From: Planctomycetota bacterium | GTDB taxonomy: Bacteria; Planctomycetota; Planctomycetia; Pirellulales; Pirellulaceae | Direction of reading: 5' to 3' | Assembly (NCBI GenBank): GCA_029259935.1 | Contig: JAJDEH010000473.1 | Span: forward strand, 1 to 10,089 | DNA: 10,089 nucleotides | Shown here: piece by piece, positions 1 through 6,223 of the stretch | Position numbering within the stretch: the stretch's first letter is position 1 | How the letters are laid out: each line of letters starts with the position of its first letter | Position numbers and translations under genes: made by a program | The notes under the pieces: model-generated | Told to the model about the DNA's origin: nothing | The model's input: only the letters and a program-made list of their open reading frames with translations | The model's database searches: none

Positions 1-1060
1 TCATGGAGATATCCGGCTTCTTGAACAAGATCCAACCGAGGATCGTCGAGGCGACGACGCCGGCGGCCGCCGCCAGAGTGGTGTTGACCGCGATCAACAT
101 TGTGGCATCCGCGTCACTCATGCTCTGAAATGCCAGTTGGCTGCCGGGATTAAATCCGTACCACCCAACCCACAGGATGAAAACGCCCAGAGCGGCAAAA
201 GTGATGTTATGTCCGGGCATGGGAATCGACTTGCCATTCACGAACCTACCGATTCTCGGTCCGAGAATGATGGCACCCGCCAATCCGGCAAATCCACCGA
301 CCGCATGGACCACCGCGGAACCCGCGAAGTCCTGAAACGCCATGGTCCACTTTCCATCGGCTAGTTCACCAAACTGCGTCAACCAACCGCCGCCCCATTT
401 CCAATATCCGCCGATAGGATAGATAAACGCGGTCAGCACGGCGCTATACAGTAAGTACGCGCTGAACTTCATGCGGCCGGCAACCGCACCGGAAACGATG
501 GTGGCCGCAGTCGCGCAGAACACTGCCTGGAAGAGCCAGTCCACTTGAGGGCTGAATCGGGCATCGGCCACTGGTTCGTAGATTCCAGTTCCACCGAACG
601 CCAAGTACGGGTTCAAGTCGCCTGCGTGTGGATAATTCGCTGGGTACATCAGGCCAAAACCAACGATAAAGAACAGCAACATCCCGACACTGCAATCCAT
701 CACATTCTTGTAGAGAATGTTGACCGTGTTCTTGGCCGAGTTGAAGCCGGCTTCCACCATGGCGAAGCCCGCCTGCATGAAGAGTACTAACACGGCGGCT
801 AGAAACAAGACGATGTTGTCAAACGCATAGCCCAATTCGCTCGACGCGTAGGAGGGTTCGGGCGTCGCTTCCGGCGGCTGCTCGGAACTCTCGGTAGAGG
901 ATCCTGCCTCGTCCTCGGAAGAGCCGTCGCTCGTGTCGGTAGTACTCGGCGCGGGAGTATTTTCAGACTCCTGAGCGGTCGCAACCGACACGAGCGCCAG
1001 ACTCACACCCAACAACCCAACGAGGAGATACACTCCAAAACTCGAAGATGCGTACTTCAT
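1..1060 (-). CDS. amt: Ammonium transporter, Amt/MEP/Rh family (3' end cut off by window edge)
   Basis: Inner-membrane channel that takes up ammonium as a nitrogen source. Only the first 353 codons are present; the frame is open at base 2 and the C-terminal part lies outside. Residues 1-29 form a signal peptide (cut near ATA|QE). Residues 31-75 are an acidic Ser/Thr/Glu/Pro-rich stretch, and the first core helix starts near 82 (FMQAGFAMVEAGF). The family signature DFAGSAVVH is at 244-252. Aligned by eye to E. coli AmtB, F181, W222, D244, H252, F303 and S307 match the gate, recruitment-site and first twin-His residues (F107, W148, D160, H168, F215, S219). The second twin-His lies beyond the edge. 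The last visible residues, KKPDISM, match the usual text before the LNG/AGLV helix. The start is the ATG at 1060, with AAAGGA (1073-1078) 12 nt upstream. A sigma-54 promoter lies upstream. The Amt family call is firm; whether it transports or senses is not decided. Confidence 0.95.
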   Translation of the reverse strand, partial: MKYASSSFGVYLLVGLLGVSLALVSVATAQESENTPAPSTTDTSDGSSEDEAGSSTESSEQPPEATPEPSYASSELGYAFDNIVLFLAAVLVLFMQAGFAMVEAGFNSAKNTVNILYKNVMDCSVGMLLFFIVGFGLMYPANYPHAGDLNPYLAFGGTGIYEPVADARFSPQVDWLFQAVFCATAATIVSGAVAGRMKFSAYLLYSAVLTAFIYPIGGYWKWGGGWLTQFGELADGKWTMAFQDFAGSAVVHAVGGFAGLAGAIILGPRIGRFVNGKSIPMPGHNITFAALGVFILWVGWYGFNPGSQLAFQSMSDADATMLIAVNTTLAAAAGVVASTILGWILFKKPDISM

Positions 1061-1072
1061 CCGACTTGCCTG

Positions 1073-1078
1073 TCCTTT
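1073..1078 (-). promoter_or_regulatory. Ribosome-binding site of amt
   Basis: AAAGGA on the minus strand, 12 nt before the ATG at 1060. The spacing is on the long side but it is the only purine-rich match nearby, and it supports the chosen start, which also gives a clean signal peptide. Confidence 0.5.
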
Positions 1079-1101
1079 ACTGAAGGAGTTTTCTGAATTG
1101 A

Positions 1102-1128
1102 GTGCGCAATCAACCAACAAAGGCGCAC
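1102..1128 (-). other. Hairpin in the predicted amt leader
   Basis: Perfect 6-bp arms GTGCGC (1102-1107) and GCGCAC (1123-1128) around a 15-nt A/C-rich spacer (T/G-rich on the minus strand). It lies about 42 nt upstream of the amt start, downstream of the predicted sigma-54 start point, so it would be in the 5' UTR. It has no T-tract. It could be a leader structure or a DNA operator; no known riboswitch is recognised. Confidence 0.35.
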
Positions 1129-1187
1129 CCTGCCCTGCCGGTCCCTGAAGTCCCGACCTATGGCTCGGCGAGGCGATTCGTCTAAAA

Positions 1188-1202
1188 GCAAGGGCTGTGC
1201 CA
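1188..1202 (-). promoter_or_regulatory. Sigma-54 (RpoN) -24/-12 promoter of amt
   Basis: The minus strand reads TGGCAC-AGCCC-TTGC followed by T. This matches the sigma-54 consensus TGGCACG-N4-TTGCW at every fixed position except A in place of the G after TGGCAC, with exact GG-to-GC spacing. The predicted start point is about 12 nt beyond the GC, near 1177, leaving a leader of about 115 nt before the amt ATG. Known biology: amt genes are classic sigma-54/NtrC targets under nitrogen limitation in proteobacteria. That this holds here is inferred from sequence. Confidence 0.8.
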
Positions 1203-1214
1203 GCCATGCTGGCA
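1198..1214. promoter_or_regulatory. Palindrome overlapping the -24 box of the amt promoter
   Basis: TGCCAGC-CAT-GCTGGCA: a perfect 7-bp inverted repeat around a 3-nt centre. One arm shares five bases (1198-1202) with the TGGCAC box, so a protein bound here could block or modulate RpoN polymerase. It may also be chance or a dispersed palindrome. Confidence 0.4.
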
Positions 1215-1374
1215 GATGAGATTCAACAAGTTGCAGATGCCCGTAACGTCAAAGAGGGGCAAAAGTTAGCGTATGTGTGTAGAATTTCGGTTTTGCCGAA
1301 TTCGCTCGCCCGCCGCCTGGCATGCCCGATTCGCGAGCATCGGCCGACGCGCGATTGGGCATTCGATTGAGGTC

Positions 1375-1395
1375 GGGCACAAAGAATCCGTGCCC
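1375..1395. promoter_or_regulatory. Inverted repeat GGGCAC-N9-GTGCCC, candidate enhancer site
   Basis: Perfect 6-bp arms at 1375-1380 and 1390-1395. The centre is roughly 210 bp upstream of the predicted amt start point, a usual distance for a sigma-54 activator. The GCAC..GTGC core resembles NtrC sites, but the spacer between GCAC and GTGC is 9 rather than the 7 of the E. coli glnA sites, so binding by an NtrC homologue is only a suggestion. Confidence 0.4.
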
Positions 1396-1437
1396 AACGC
1401 AGATGCACCGCCAAAGAGTGCGGGACGCAAAGCGCAC

Positions 1438-1470
1438 AAAAAAAGGCCGCCCAAAATAATGGACGGCCTT
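1438..1470 (-). terminator. Rho-independent terminator of the porin gene
   Basis: Minus-strand RNA forms a 10-bp stem, AAGGCCGUCC with GGGCGGCCUU, around an 8-nt loop (1453-1460), then a seven-U run (1438-1444; the last stem bases share two of these). The single imperfect position is a G-U wobble in minus-strand RNA but a C-A mismatch on the plus strand, which fixes the orientation. It starts 24 nt after the porin stop. It argues that porin and amt are mainly separate transcripts. Confidence 0.88.
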
Positions 1471-1493
1471 CGTTGTTTTCTTAAGGGCTCGAA

Positions 1494-2927
1494 TTAGAAG
1501 GTGAAGATACCGCTAATCGAGAAGGTCGTGACGTCGTTCACACCGACCGGATAGGGGAAGATTCCCGAGTTCCGCGATGCGGGCAGCCTGGCGGGCGTCC
1601 AGTCGTAGCGGACTTCCGGTCGAATGATGACATTCGCATGCGGCTTGTAGTTGATGCCGCCCGTCAGTTCGTGGAAGGAAACTCCATCCGTCTTCCACCA
1701 CTCCATCCGACCGCCGACCGACAAGCAATCGTTGATCGTATAGAACATATACTGATTGATGCCGACTTGGTCGTTACCGAGCGGAACGTTGACGTTGCCG
1801 CCGGGCAGACCGCCGGGGGCGATCCCGTTGGGATTAACTTGGCCGATCGAGACCATGTCGCTCTGAATGACGTACTCCAGCTTATCGGTCAGTTGCGCGT
1901 TCATGACAATGCTGTGCGAGTAGGCGTTGCGACCACGCAGGCCGAAGTTGCCAGCCGTCGAAATGTAAGTCACGCTCAAGTGCTCGGACAGTGTCAAGCT
2001 GGCTCCGCCCAGCCAACTGCTGCCGCCGTCCAACGTATCAAAGCCGGTGTCCCAACCCGCCGTCCAGCCAGCGTAGATTTCGATGTCATCGCTGTAGCCG
2101 TAGGTTGCCAGCACGCCGGTATGGGTAAACGGTTCGCTGTTAAACATCGTCAGGGCATGCGTGTAAAAGAAGTTGTCCGGAGCGGTCACGACTTCATAAC
2201 CGACCAATGTGTAAAAGTGGCCACCCTTGATCGACAGGTCGCCCTTGGCAACTTCCACGTAGGCTTGCGGCATGGCCCAGCCATAGATGCCGTTATCCCA
2301 GCTATTGTCCCAGCCGTTGGTGAAGCCGGCCGCCGAAGTTGAGTTGCCAAAAGCTTGCGTCTTGTGGGAATCGGTTCCGTACATGATGTCAGCCCGGTAG
2401 CCCCATCCCCAACCGCAATCGCCATTAGCTTCTTTTTCGATATACAGCCAACTTTGGTTCAATTGCCCTTGGTCGACGTCGCTGAACGAAAACAGGTCGA
2501 AACGGTTGAACGAAAGGGGCACGTTGTTGCTGTGATAGCCATATTCCATCCAACCGCCGATGGTCGGGGCGCACTCGCAGTCGCCGAACAAATACTCTTG
2601 CAACGTCCAGGGCTCTTCCGGCCCAAACAAATAGCAAGTGCAGCAACCGTCGCCACAGCCATCGCAGCCATCGCCGTCGCAGGCGTCCCCGTCACAAGGC
2701 GGCGCATCCACCACGACATCATGGGCGTCGTCGACAATTTCCGGCACGTCGCTCGGAGAAGTCTCCACGTCGGGTTGTCCGATTTCGTAATAGTCGTAGG
2801 TAAACCCAATGGGTTTGACCGATGATGGCGTCTCAATGGATGGTGCTTCGATCACTTGTGCTTGCGCCGCCGTCGTAAACACGGTACAGACCATCGCAAA
2901 TGCAGTTGCCAATCGCGTCGATTTCAT
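1494..2927 (-). CDS. Outer-membrane beta-barrel porin, OmpL/BBP2-like
   Basis: A 477-residue secreted protein, probably an outer-membrane channel. Residues 1-23 form a signal peptide ending AQA|QV. Residues 24-75 are acidic and Pro-rich. Residues 78-98 hold seven cysteines spaced by Asp/Gly. From about 123 the chain alternates aromatic/polar strands (GGWMEYGYHSNN, then a long Trp/Tyr/Gly-rich barrel) and ends in ISGIFTF, the terminal Phe typical of outer-membrane proteins. This resembles the putative beta-barrel porin-2 family (PF07642), common in planctomycetes; substrate unknown. The start is the ATG at 2927, preceded by GGGAG (2936-2940) with 8 nt spacing. A longer in-frame start at 2993 would put 22 residues before the signal peptide and is disfavoured. 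Its terminator follows, then amt on the same strand, which suggests but does not prove a role in nitrogen uptake. Confidence 0.88.
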   Translation of the reverse strand: MKSTRLATAFAMVCTVFTTAAQAQVIEAPSIETPSSVKPIGFTYDYYEIGQPDVETSPSDVPEIVDDAHDVVVDAPPCDGDACDGDGCDGCGDGCCTCYLFGPEEPWTLQEYLFGDCECAPTIGGWMEYGYHSNNVPLSFNRFDLFSFSDVDQGQLNQSWLYIEKEANGDCGWGWGYRADIMYGTDSHKTQAFGNSTSAAGFTNGWDNSWDNGIYGWAMPQAYVEVAKGDLSIKGGHFYTLVGYEVVTAPDNFFYTHALTMFNSEPFTHTGVLATYGYSDDIEIYAGWTAGWDTGFDTLDGGSSWLGGASLTLSEHLSVTYISTAGNFGLRGRNAYSHSIVMNAQLTDKLEYVIQSDMVSIGQVNPNGIAPGGLPGGNVNVPLGNDQVGINQYMFYTINDCLSVGGRMEWWKTDGVSFHELTGGINYKPHANVIIRPEVRYDWTPARLPASRNSGIFPYPVGVNDVTTFSISGIFTF

Positions 2928-2935
2928 TTCTAAGA

Positions 2936-2940
2936 CTCCC
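2936..2940 (-). promoter_or_regulatory. Ribosome-binding site that sets the porin start
   Basis: GGGAG on the minus strand, 8 nt before the ATG at 2927. It is the best Shine-Dalgarno match near the porin and selects this start over the longer in-frame one. Confidence 0.75.
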
Positions 2941-2959
2941 AATCCATGGAGAATGGATT
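2941..2959 (-). promoter_or_regulatory. Leader hairpin next to the porin ribosome-binding site
   Basis: The minus strand reads AATCCAT-TCTCC-ATGGATT: a perfect 7-bp stem with a 5-nt loop, directly abutting GGGAG. The loop's CUCC is complementary to GGAG of the ribosome-binding site, so alternative pairing could hide it. Direct sequence observation; the control role is inferred. Confidence 0.4.
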
Positions 2960-3236
2960 TTGATGTAGGATGCGCCATGAGGGTTGGCGGCATTGTGGTG
3001 GACTATGGCGGGACGGCAGAAGGAGGGGGCACGGTGGGAGAGATTCAGCTCCAAACTTCTCCGTGGGCTTGCTGCCCAATCATCCTATCGGCATCTCCGA
3101 GGCGACAATTGAAAACAAACAATCGCGGAATTCGAGACGAACAGCGAGTTTGCATGGCGTTTGGGAAACTATTACGCCTAGGTTGAGTTTCTGGATGATC
3201 GGGCGAGATTTTTCATGATCAATTTCAGGTTGCTCC

Positions 3237-3258
3237 TCGGTTCCGTCGCCGGAACCGA
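3237..3258. other. Perfect 9-bp inverted repeat with 4-nt loop
   Basis: TCGGTTCCG-TCGC-CGGAACCGA. No T-tract follows on either strand, so it is not a standard terminator. It sits about 140 bp before the antiporter start and 9 nt before the hairpin repeat at 3268. It could be an operator, an RNA-processing element or part of a larger intergenic repeat. Confidence 0.6.
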
Positions 3259-3267
3259 ACGACATCC

Positions 3268-3295
3268 AACTCCCCCTTCGCAAGCGGGAGAACCG
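3268..3295. repeat. Dispersed intergenic hairpin repeat, copy 1
   Basis: AACTCCCCCTT, then CGCAAGCGGGAGAACCGG. It folds as CTCCC/GGGAG plus CTT/AAG with one C-C mismatch and a CGC loop. The same framework (AACTCCCCCTT..GGGAGAACC) recurs at 9937-9962, also between genes, marking a repeat family rather than a chance hairpin. Confidence 0.55.
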
Positions 3296-3400
3296 GACGG
3301 GGCTCGCCTCTTGATGCGTGACCGGCTACGATTCGTTGGTCGCGAATTCGCTGGGCAGGTGCCCGCCGTTTGGAGAATTTCAAACCTGTGAAAGGCGCGA

Positions 3401-5302
3401 ATGAACGAGCGTTTGGTCATCTATCTGGCGAGTATTCCCGTACTCGGCGTCGGCGCGCAGTGGATTGCCTGGCGGTTGCGGATGCCGTCGATCCTGGTGC
3501 TGCTGGCCCTGGGCATTGGGCTGCGCTATGTGGTGAATTTGGACCATCTGCTCGGTGAATTGGCGCAGGCGGGAGAAACGAAAGGCCACGGATCGCAGCT
3601 CAGCACCAATTTGTTATTTCCCATGGTGTCGCTGGCCGTCGCGGTCATTCTGTTCGAGGGTGGCCTCACACTGCGGCTCGCTGAATTGAAAAAAGCGGGC
3701 AATAGTGTCTTGCGGCTGTGCACACTGGGTGTCCTGGCCAGTTGGGGCTTAACCACCTTGGCGGCGTGGCTGTTTGTCGGTTTGCCTTGGGCTTTGGCGG
3801 CGTTGATTGGCGCGATCCTGGTCGTGACCGGGCCAACCGTCATCGCGCCGCTGCTGCGGCATGTCAAGCCAAGCAAGAAGGTCGGTTCGATCGCCAAATG
3901 GGAAGGGATCGTCGTCGACCCGATCGGCGCGATTCTGGCCGTGCTGGTCTTTCAGATTATTTCGGAATCGGGCCAGCCACTTTACGCCGTGCTGGGAAAA
4001 ACCCTGCTAGCGGGTAGCGTCCTGGGATTGGCTGGCGGCGCGGTCCTCGTGCAGTTGCTAAAGCGTTACTGGATTCCAGACTTCCTGCAGGGAGTTGCGG
4101 TGCTGGCCATGGTGCTGGGCGTGTTCGTGGCCTCGAACTTGTTTCAATCCGAGTCGGGATTGGTCACCGTGACGGTATTGGGAATGTATCTGGCGAATCA
4201 AAAACAAGTTTCCTTGCAGCACGTCGCCGAGTTCAAGGAACACCTGACCGTGTTGTTGATCTCGTGTTTGTTTATTGTGTTGGGATCGCGACTGAACCCA
4301 ATGGATTTGCTGGAACTAAAACTCGGCGGCCTGGCGTTCGTGCTGTCGGTGATCTTCGTGATTCGGCCGGCCGCCGTTTTCTGGTCGACGATTCAAAGCG
4401 ACCTGACGCTGCCCGAGCGAACATTCTTGGCATTCCTAGCACCGCGCGGAATCGTCGCGGCGGCGGTCACGTCGGTGTTCGCTTTGGAACTGAGCCATTT
4501 AGTCGCCGAAGCGCAACAGGCTGATGCCATGAACGCGTCTCTCACCGCGCTCGACCAACATGCGCACAAACTCGAACCGCTCACGTTCTTGGTGATTACA
4601 TGCACGGTTGCCTTTTATGGATTGTGCGCAGGCCCCATTGCACGACGGCTTGGACTGGCCGAAGCCAAGCCGCAAGGCGTGTTGATCGCCGGCGGCGGCC
4701 CTTGGATTCAGAGCATCGCCAACGCCATTCACGCCGAAGGATTTCAAGTGCTGCTGGTCGACACCAACTATCGTCATGTGGCGGCCGCGCGGATGGCCGG
4801 CATGCCAGCCGAGTGCGCCAGCATCTTGTCGGAGCACGTCCGCGAAGAACTCGATCTGGGAGGCATTGGCCGCTTACTGGCAATGACTCCTAATGATGAA
4901 GTGAACGCGTTGGCAATCCAAGAGCTGACGCATCAGTTTGGCCGGGCCAACGTGTACCAGCTTGCTCCCTGGGACGCGGGAACGGGCCGCCGTGAATCGG
5001 TGGCCGAACACTTGCGCGGCCGCGATCTATTCGGCGACGGACTTCATCACGACAAGCTGATGAACCTGATGACCCATGGCTATGAAATTAAGACGACCAA
5101 AGTCAGCGGCGAGTTCACTTTCGAGCACTTTCGTGAAATGTACGGCGAGTCGGCCATCTTGCTGTTCGTGATCGACGAGACGCGGAACCTGATCATTTGC
5201 ACGGCGGAAGATCCGACCATGCCCAAAACCGGCCAAACGATCATCACACTCATCGATGGAACGCAAGAGGCACCAGATACTGGCAAGAGTACGCCGAAAT
5301 AG
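3401..5302 (+). CDS. Cation/proton antiporter (CPA1-like) with C-terminal TrkA-N-type domain
   Basis: A 633-residue inner-membrane protein that likely exchanges Na+ or K+ for protons in pH and salt balance. Residues 1 to about 415 are a multi-helix Na/H-exchanger domain. TGPTVIAPLLR (143-153) replaces the TDPV-type motif of classical CPA1 proteins. WEGIVVDP (167-174) carries Asp173 where many have an Asn-Asp pair. APRGIVAAAV (347-356) holds the conserved Arg349. Residues 424-520 are a Rossmann-like unit (GVLIAGGGPW at 426, then LLVDTN with Asp454) like the nucleotide-sensing TrkA-N/RCK domain of K+ systems. The tail ends in a small beta segment (LLFVIDETRN, 587-596). The N-terminus begins directly in a membrane helix. 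AAAGG (3391-3395) lies 5 nt before the ATG, supporting the start. It stands alone, divergent from the porin. Ion choice cannot be told from sequence. Confidence 0.9.
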   Translation: MNERLVIYLASIPVLGVGAQWIAWRLRMPSILVLLALGIGLRYVVNLDHLLGELAQAGETKGHGSQLSTNLLFPMVSLAVAVILFEGGLTLRLAELKKAGNSVLRLCTLGVLASWGLTTLAAWLFVGLPWALAALIGAILVVTGPTVIAPLLRHVKPSKKVGSIAKWEGIVVDPIGAILAVLVFQIISESGQPLYAVLGKTLLAGSVLGLAGGAVLVQLLKRYWIPDFLQGVAVLAMVLGVFVASNLFQSESGLVTVTVLGMYLANQKQVSLQHVAEFKEHLTVLLISCLFIVLGSRLNPMDLLELKLGGLAFVLSVIFVIRPAAVFWSTIQSDLTLPERTFLAFLAPRGIVAAAVTSVFALELSHLVAEAQQADAMNASLTALDQHAHKLEPLTFLVITCTVAFYGLCAGPIARRLGLAEAKPQGVLIAGGGPWIQSIANAIHAEGFQVLLVDTNYRHVAAARMAGMPAECASILSEHVREELDLGGIGRLLAMTPNDEVNALAIQELTHQFGRANVYQLAPWDAGTGRRESVAEHLRGRDLFGDGLHHDKLMNLMTHGYEIKTTKVSGEFTFEHFREMYGESAILLFVIDETRNLIICTAEDPTMPKTGQTIITLIDGTQEAPDTGKSTPK

Positions 5303-5369
5303 ACGCCAATCCGCTTGTCGCCGAGGACACATGGGAATCGACGAATCTCGATGGTTTCAAGAATCTCGA

Positions 5370-6134
5370 CTAGGGCGTTTCGCTGGCCGAGGGTAACTGC
5401 AAGCGGCTTCTGGGCAGAATCTCATCATGCCGCCAATCTGTCCAATAAACCTTGACGTTGCCGTCCGGGAGTACCTCGCGGACTTCCACCACATACCAGG
5501 TGCCGGCCCATTCGCCGTGAAGCGATTGGCCCACGTCCAGCGGTGTGTCGGCCGCGACAGCGGTTCCATTTGCCGGAAACTCGCGAATGCCTGGCGGCGG
5601 TTCGCTTGCTTCTGTCAAAGCCGATGTCGCCGACGGCAAGGCAGGTTCGACATCTTCACGCACCACGCGGACGAAAAACACGAACGCCACTAGGCCCGAA
5701 CATCCTAGTAGCAGGGCACCCGCTGACAACGAAAGAACGACCAACATCCCTACATTCGAACGGGGCGCTGAACGGGCGGATGGCTTGTGTGGCCGTGGTG
5801 TTGGGGTCTCGACAACCGCTTCGACGGCAGGCGGCGGCAGTGCATCCGCGCTAACGTGAGCAGGCGTTTCGCAAAAAGGACAGCGAACGAAGCGCTGATC
5901 GAATGGTTGGTGACAACTGGAGCACCGAACTCTTGGTGGAAGAAGCTGCATGACGGCCGCCACAATCCACGCACCAATCGGATGCAGTCCGAACAACATC
6001 CACAACGTGGAATAGCCCTTTCGGCGAGCCCAGCGAACCCCCAAAACTACCGGCAACACCCACAAGATGCCAATTCCCGCTAGGAACACGCCAACGAGCA
6101 GGAGGTTGAGTAGGAGAGTGGAAGTGTCCTGCAT
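5370..6134 (-). CDS. Membrane protein with zinc ribbon and SH3/agenet-like tail
   Basis: A 254-residue protein of unknown function. Membrane helices are at about 8-32, 42-64 and 129-157. Between the second and third is a four-cysteine zinc ribbon (C71, C74, C85, C88, as CSSC..CPFC), followed by a Pro-rich linker. After the third helix and another linker, residues 201-245 (GEWAGTWYVVEV, then VKVYWTDW and DEILPRSRL) look like a small SH3/Tudor/agenet-type beta barrel, a fold often seen at the ends of planctomycete hypothetical proteins. I chose the ATG at 6134 because the first helix follows at once and an AAGG lies 7 nt upstream. In-frame starts at 6203 (ATG) and 6212 (TTG) would add a polar N-terminus with no clear role. 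It converges on the antiporter gene (67 nt apart) and diverges from the hydrolase. No pathway can be assigned. Confidence 0.75.
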   Translation of the reverse strand: MQDTSTLLLNLLLVGVFLAGIGILWVLPVVLGVRWARRKGYSTLWMLFGLHPIGAWIVAAVMQLLPPRVRCSSCHQPFDQRFVRCPFCETPAHVSADALPPPAVEAVVETPTPRPHKPSARSAPRSNVGMLVVLSLSAGALLLGCSGLVAFVFFVRVVREDVEPALPSATSALTEASEPPPGIREFPANGTAVAADTPLDVGQSLHGEWAGTWYVVEVREVLPDGNVKVYWTDWRHDEILPRSRLQLPSASETP

Positions 6135-6223
6135 GGCACAGCCTTGTCTTGAGCAATCAACAGTTTTATCGACTGGTAGCATCGCCGGAGTCGAGAACGC
6201 CATTAGATCCAATTCCCAATCAC

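Larger units (their letters stand above)
1061..1493. other. Gene-free region between porin stop and amt start
   Basis: No convincing gene; the short open frames here lack ribosome-binding sites and recognisable content. Reading leftward (minus strand) it holds the porin terminator (1438-1470), a GGGCAC-N9-GTGCCC inverted repeat (1375-1395), a palindrome (1198-1214) overlapping the -24 box, a sigma-54 promoter (1188-1202), and a leader of roughly 115 nt with a GTGCGC/GCGCAC hairpin (1102-1128). The order is what would be expected of a self-contained regulatory region for amt. Confidence 0.7.
2928..3400. other. Divergent spacer between porin and antiporter
   Basis: No convincing gene on either strand. 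It must hold the promoters of both divergent genes, but I cannot name a -35/-10 pair or sigma-54 site with confidence. Visible structures are the porin leader hairpin (2941-2959), a strong 9-bp hairpin (3237-3258) and a copy of a dispersed hairpin repeat (3268-3295). Short open frames here have no recognisable content. Confidence 0.6.

Noticed and set aside
137..364. Plus-strand open frame opposite amt
   Set aside because: Antisense to highly conserved Amt helices, with a polar composition and no start signal.
1273..1497. 74-codon plus-strand open frame running through the amt regulatory region and porin terminator
   Set aside because: It crosses a terminator and a strong promoter region, and its product has no recognisable features.
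1638..2342. 234-codon plus-strand open frame opposite the porin gene
   Set aside because: It is antisense to a protein with a clear signal peptide, barrel pattern and terminal Phe. The peptide has no recognisable domain and its openness follows from codon bias on the other strand.
2355..2825. 156-codon plus-strand open frame opposite the porin N-terminus
   Set aside because: Shadow of the low-complexity Cys/Asp codons; no domain or start signal.
2928..2993. Longer porin N-terminus starting at 2993
   Set aside because: It would bury the signal peptide 22 residues in and run through the leader hairpin and ribosome-binding site that serve the ATG at 2927.
5343..5369. Direct repeat GAATCTCGA, two copies 18 bp apart, between convergent stops
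   Set aside because: Short, with no inverted symmetry or T-tract; likely chance and not a terminator.
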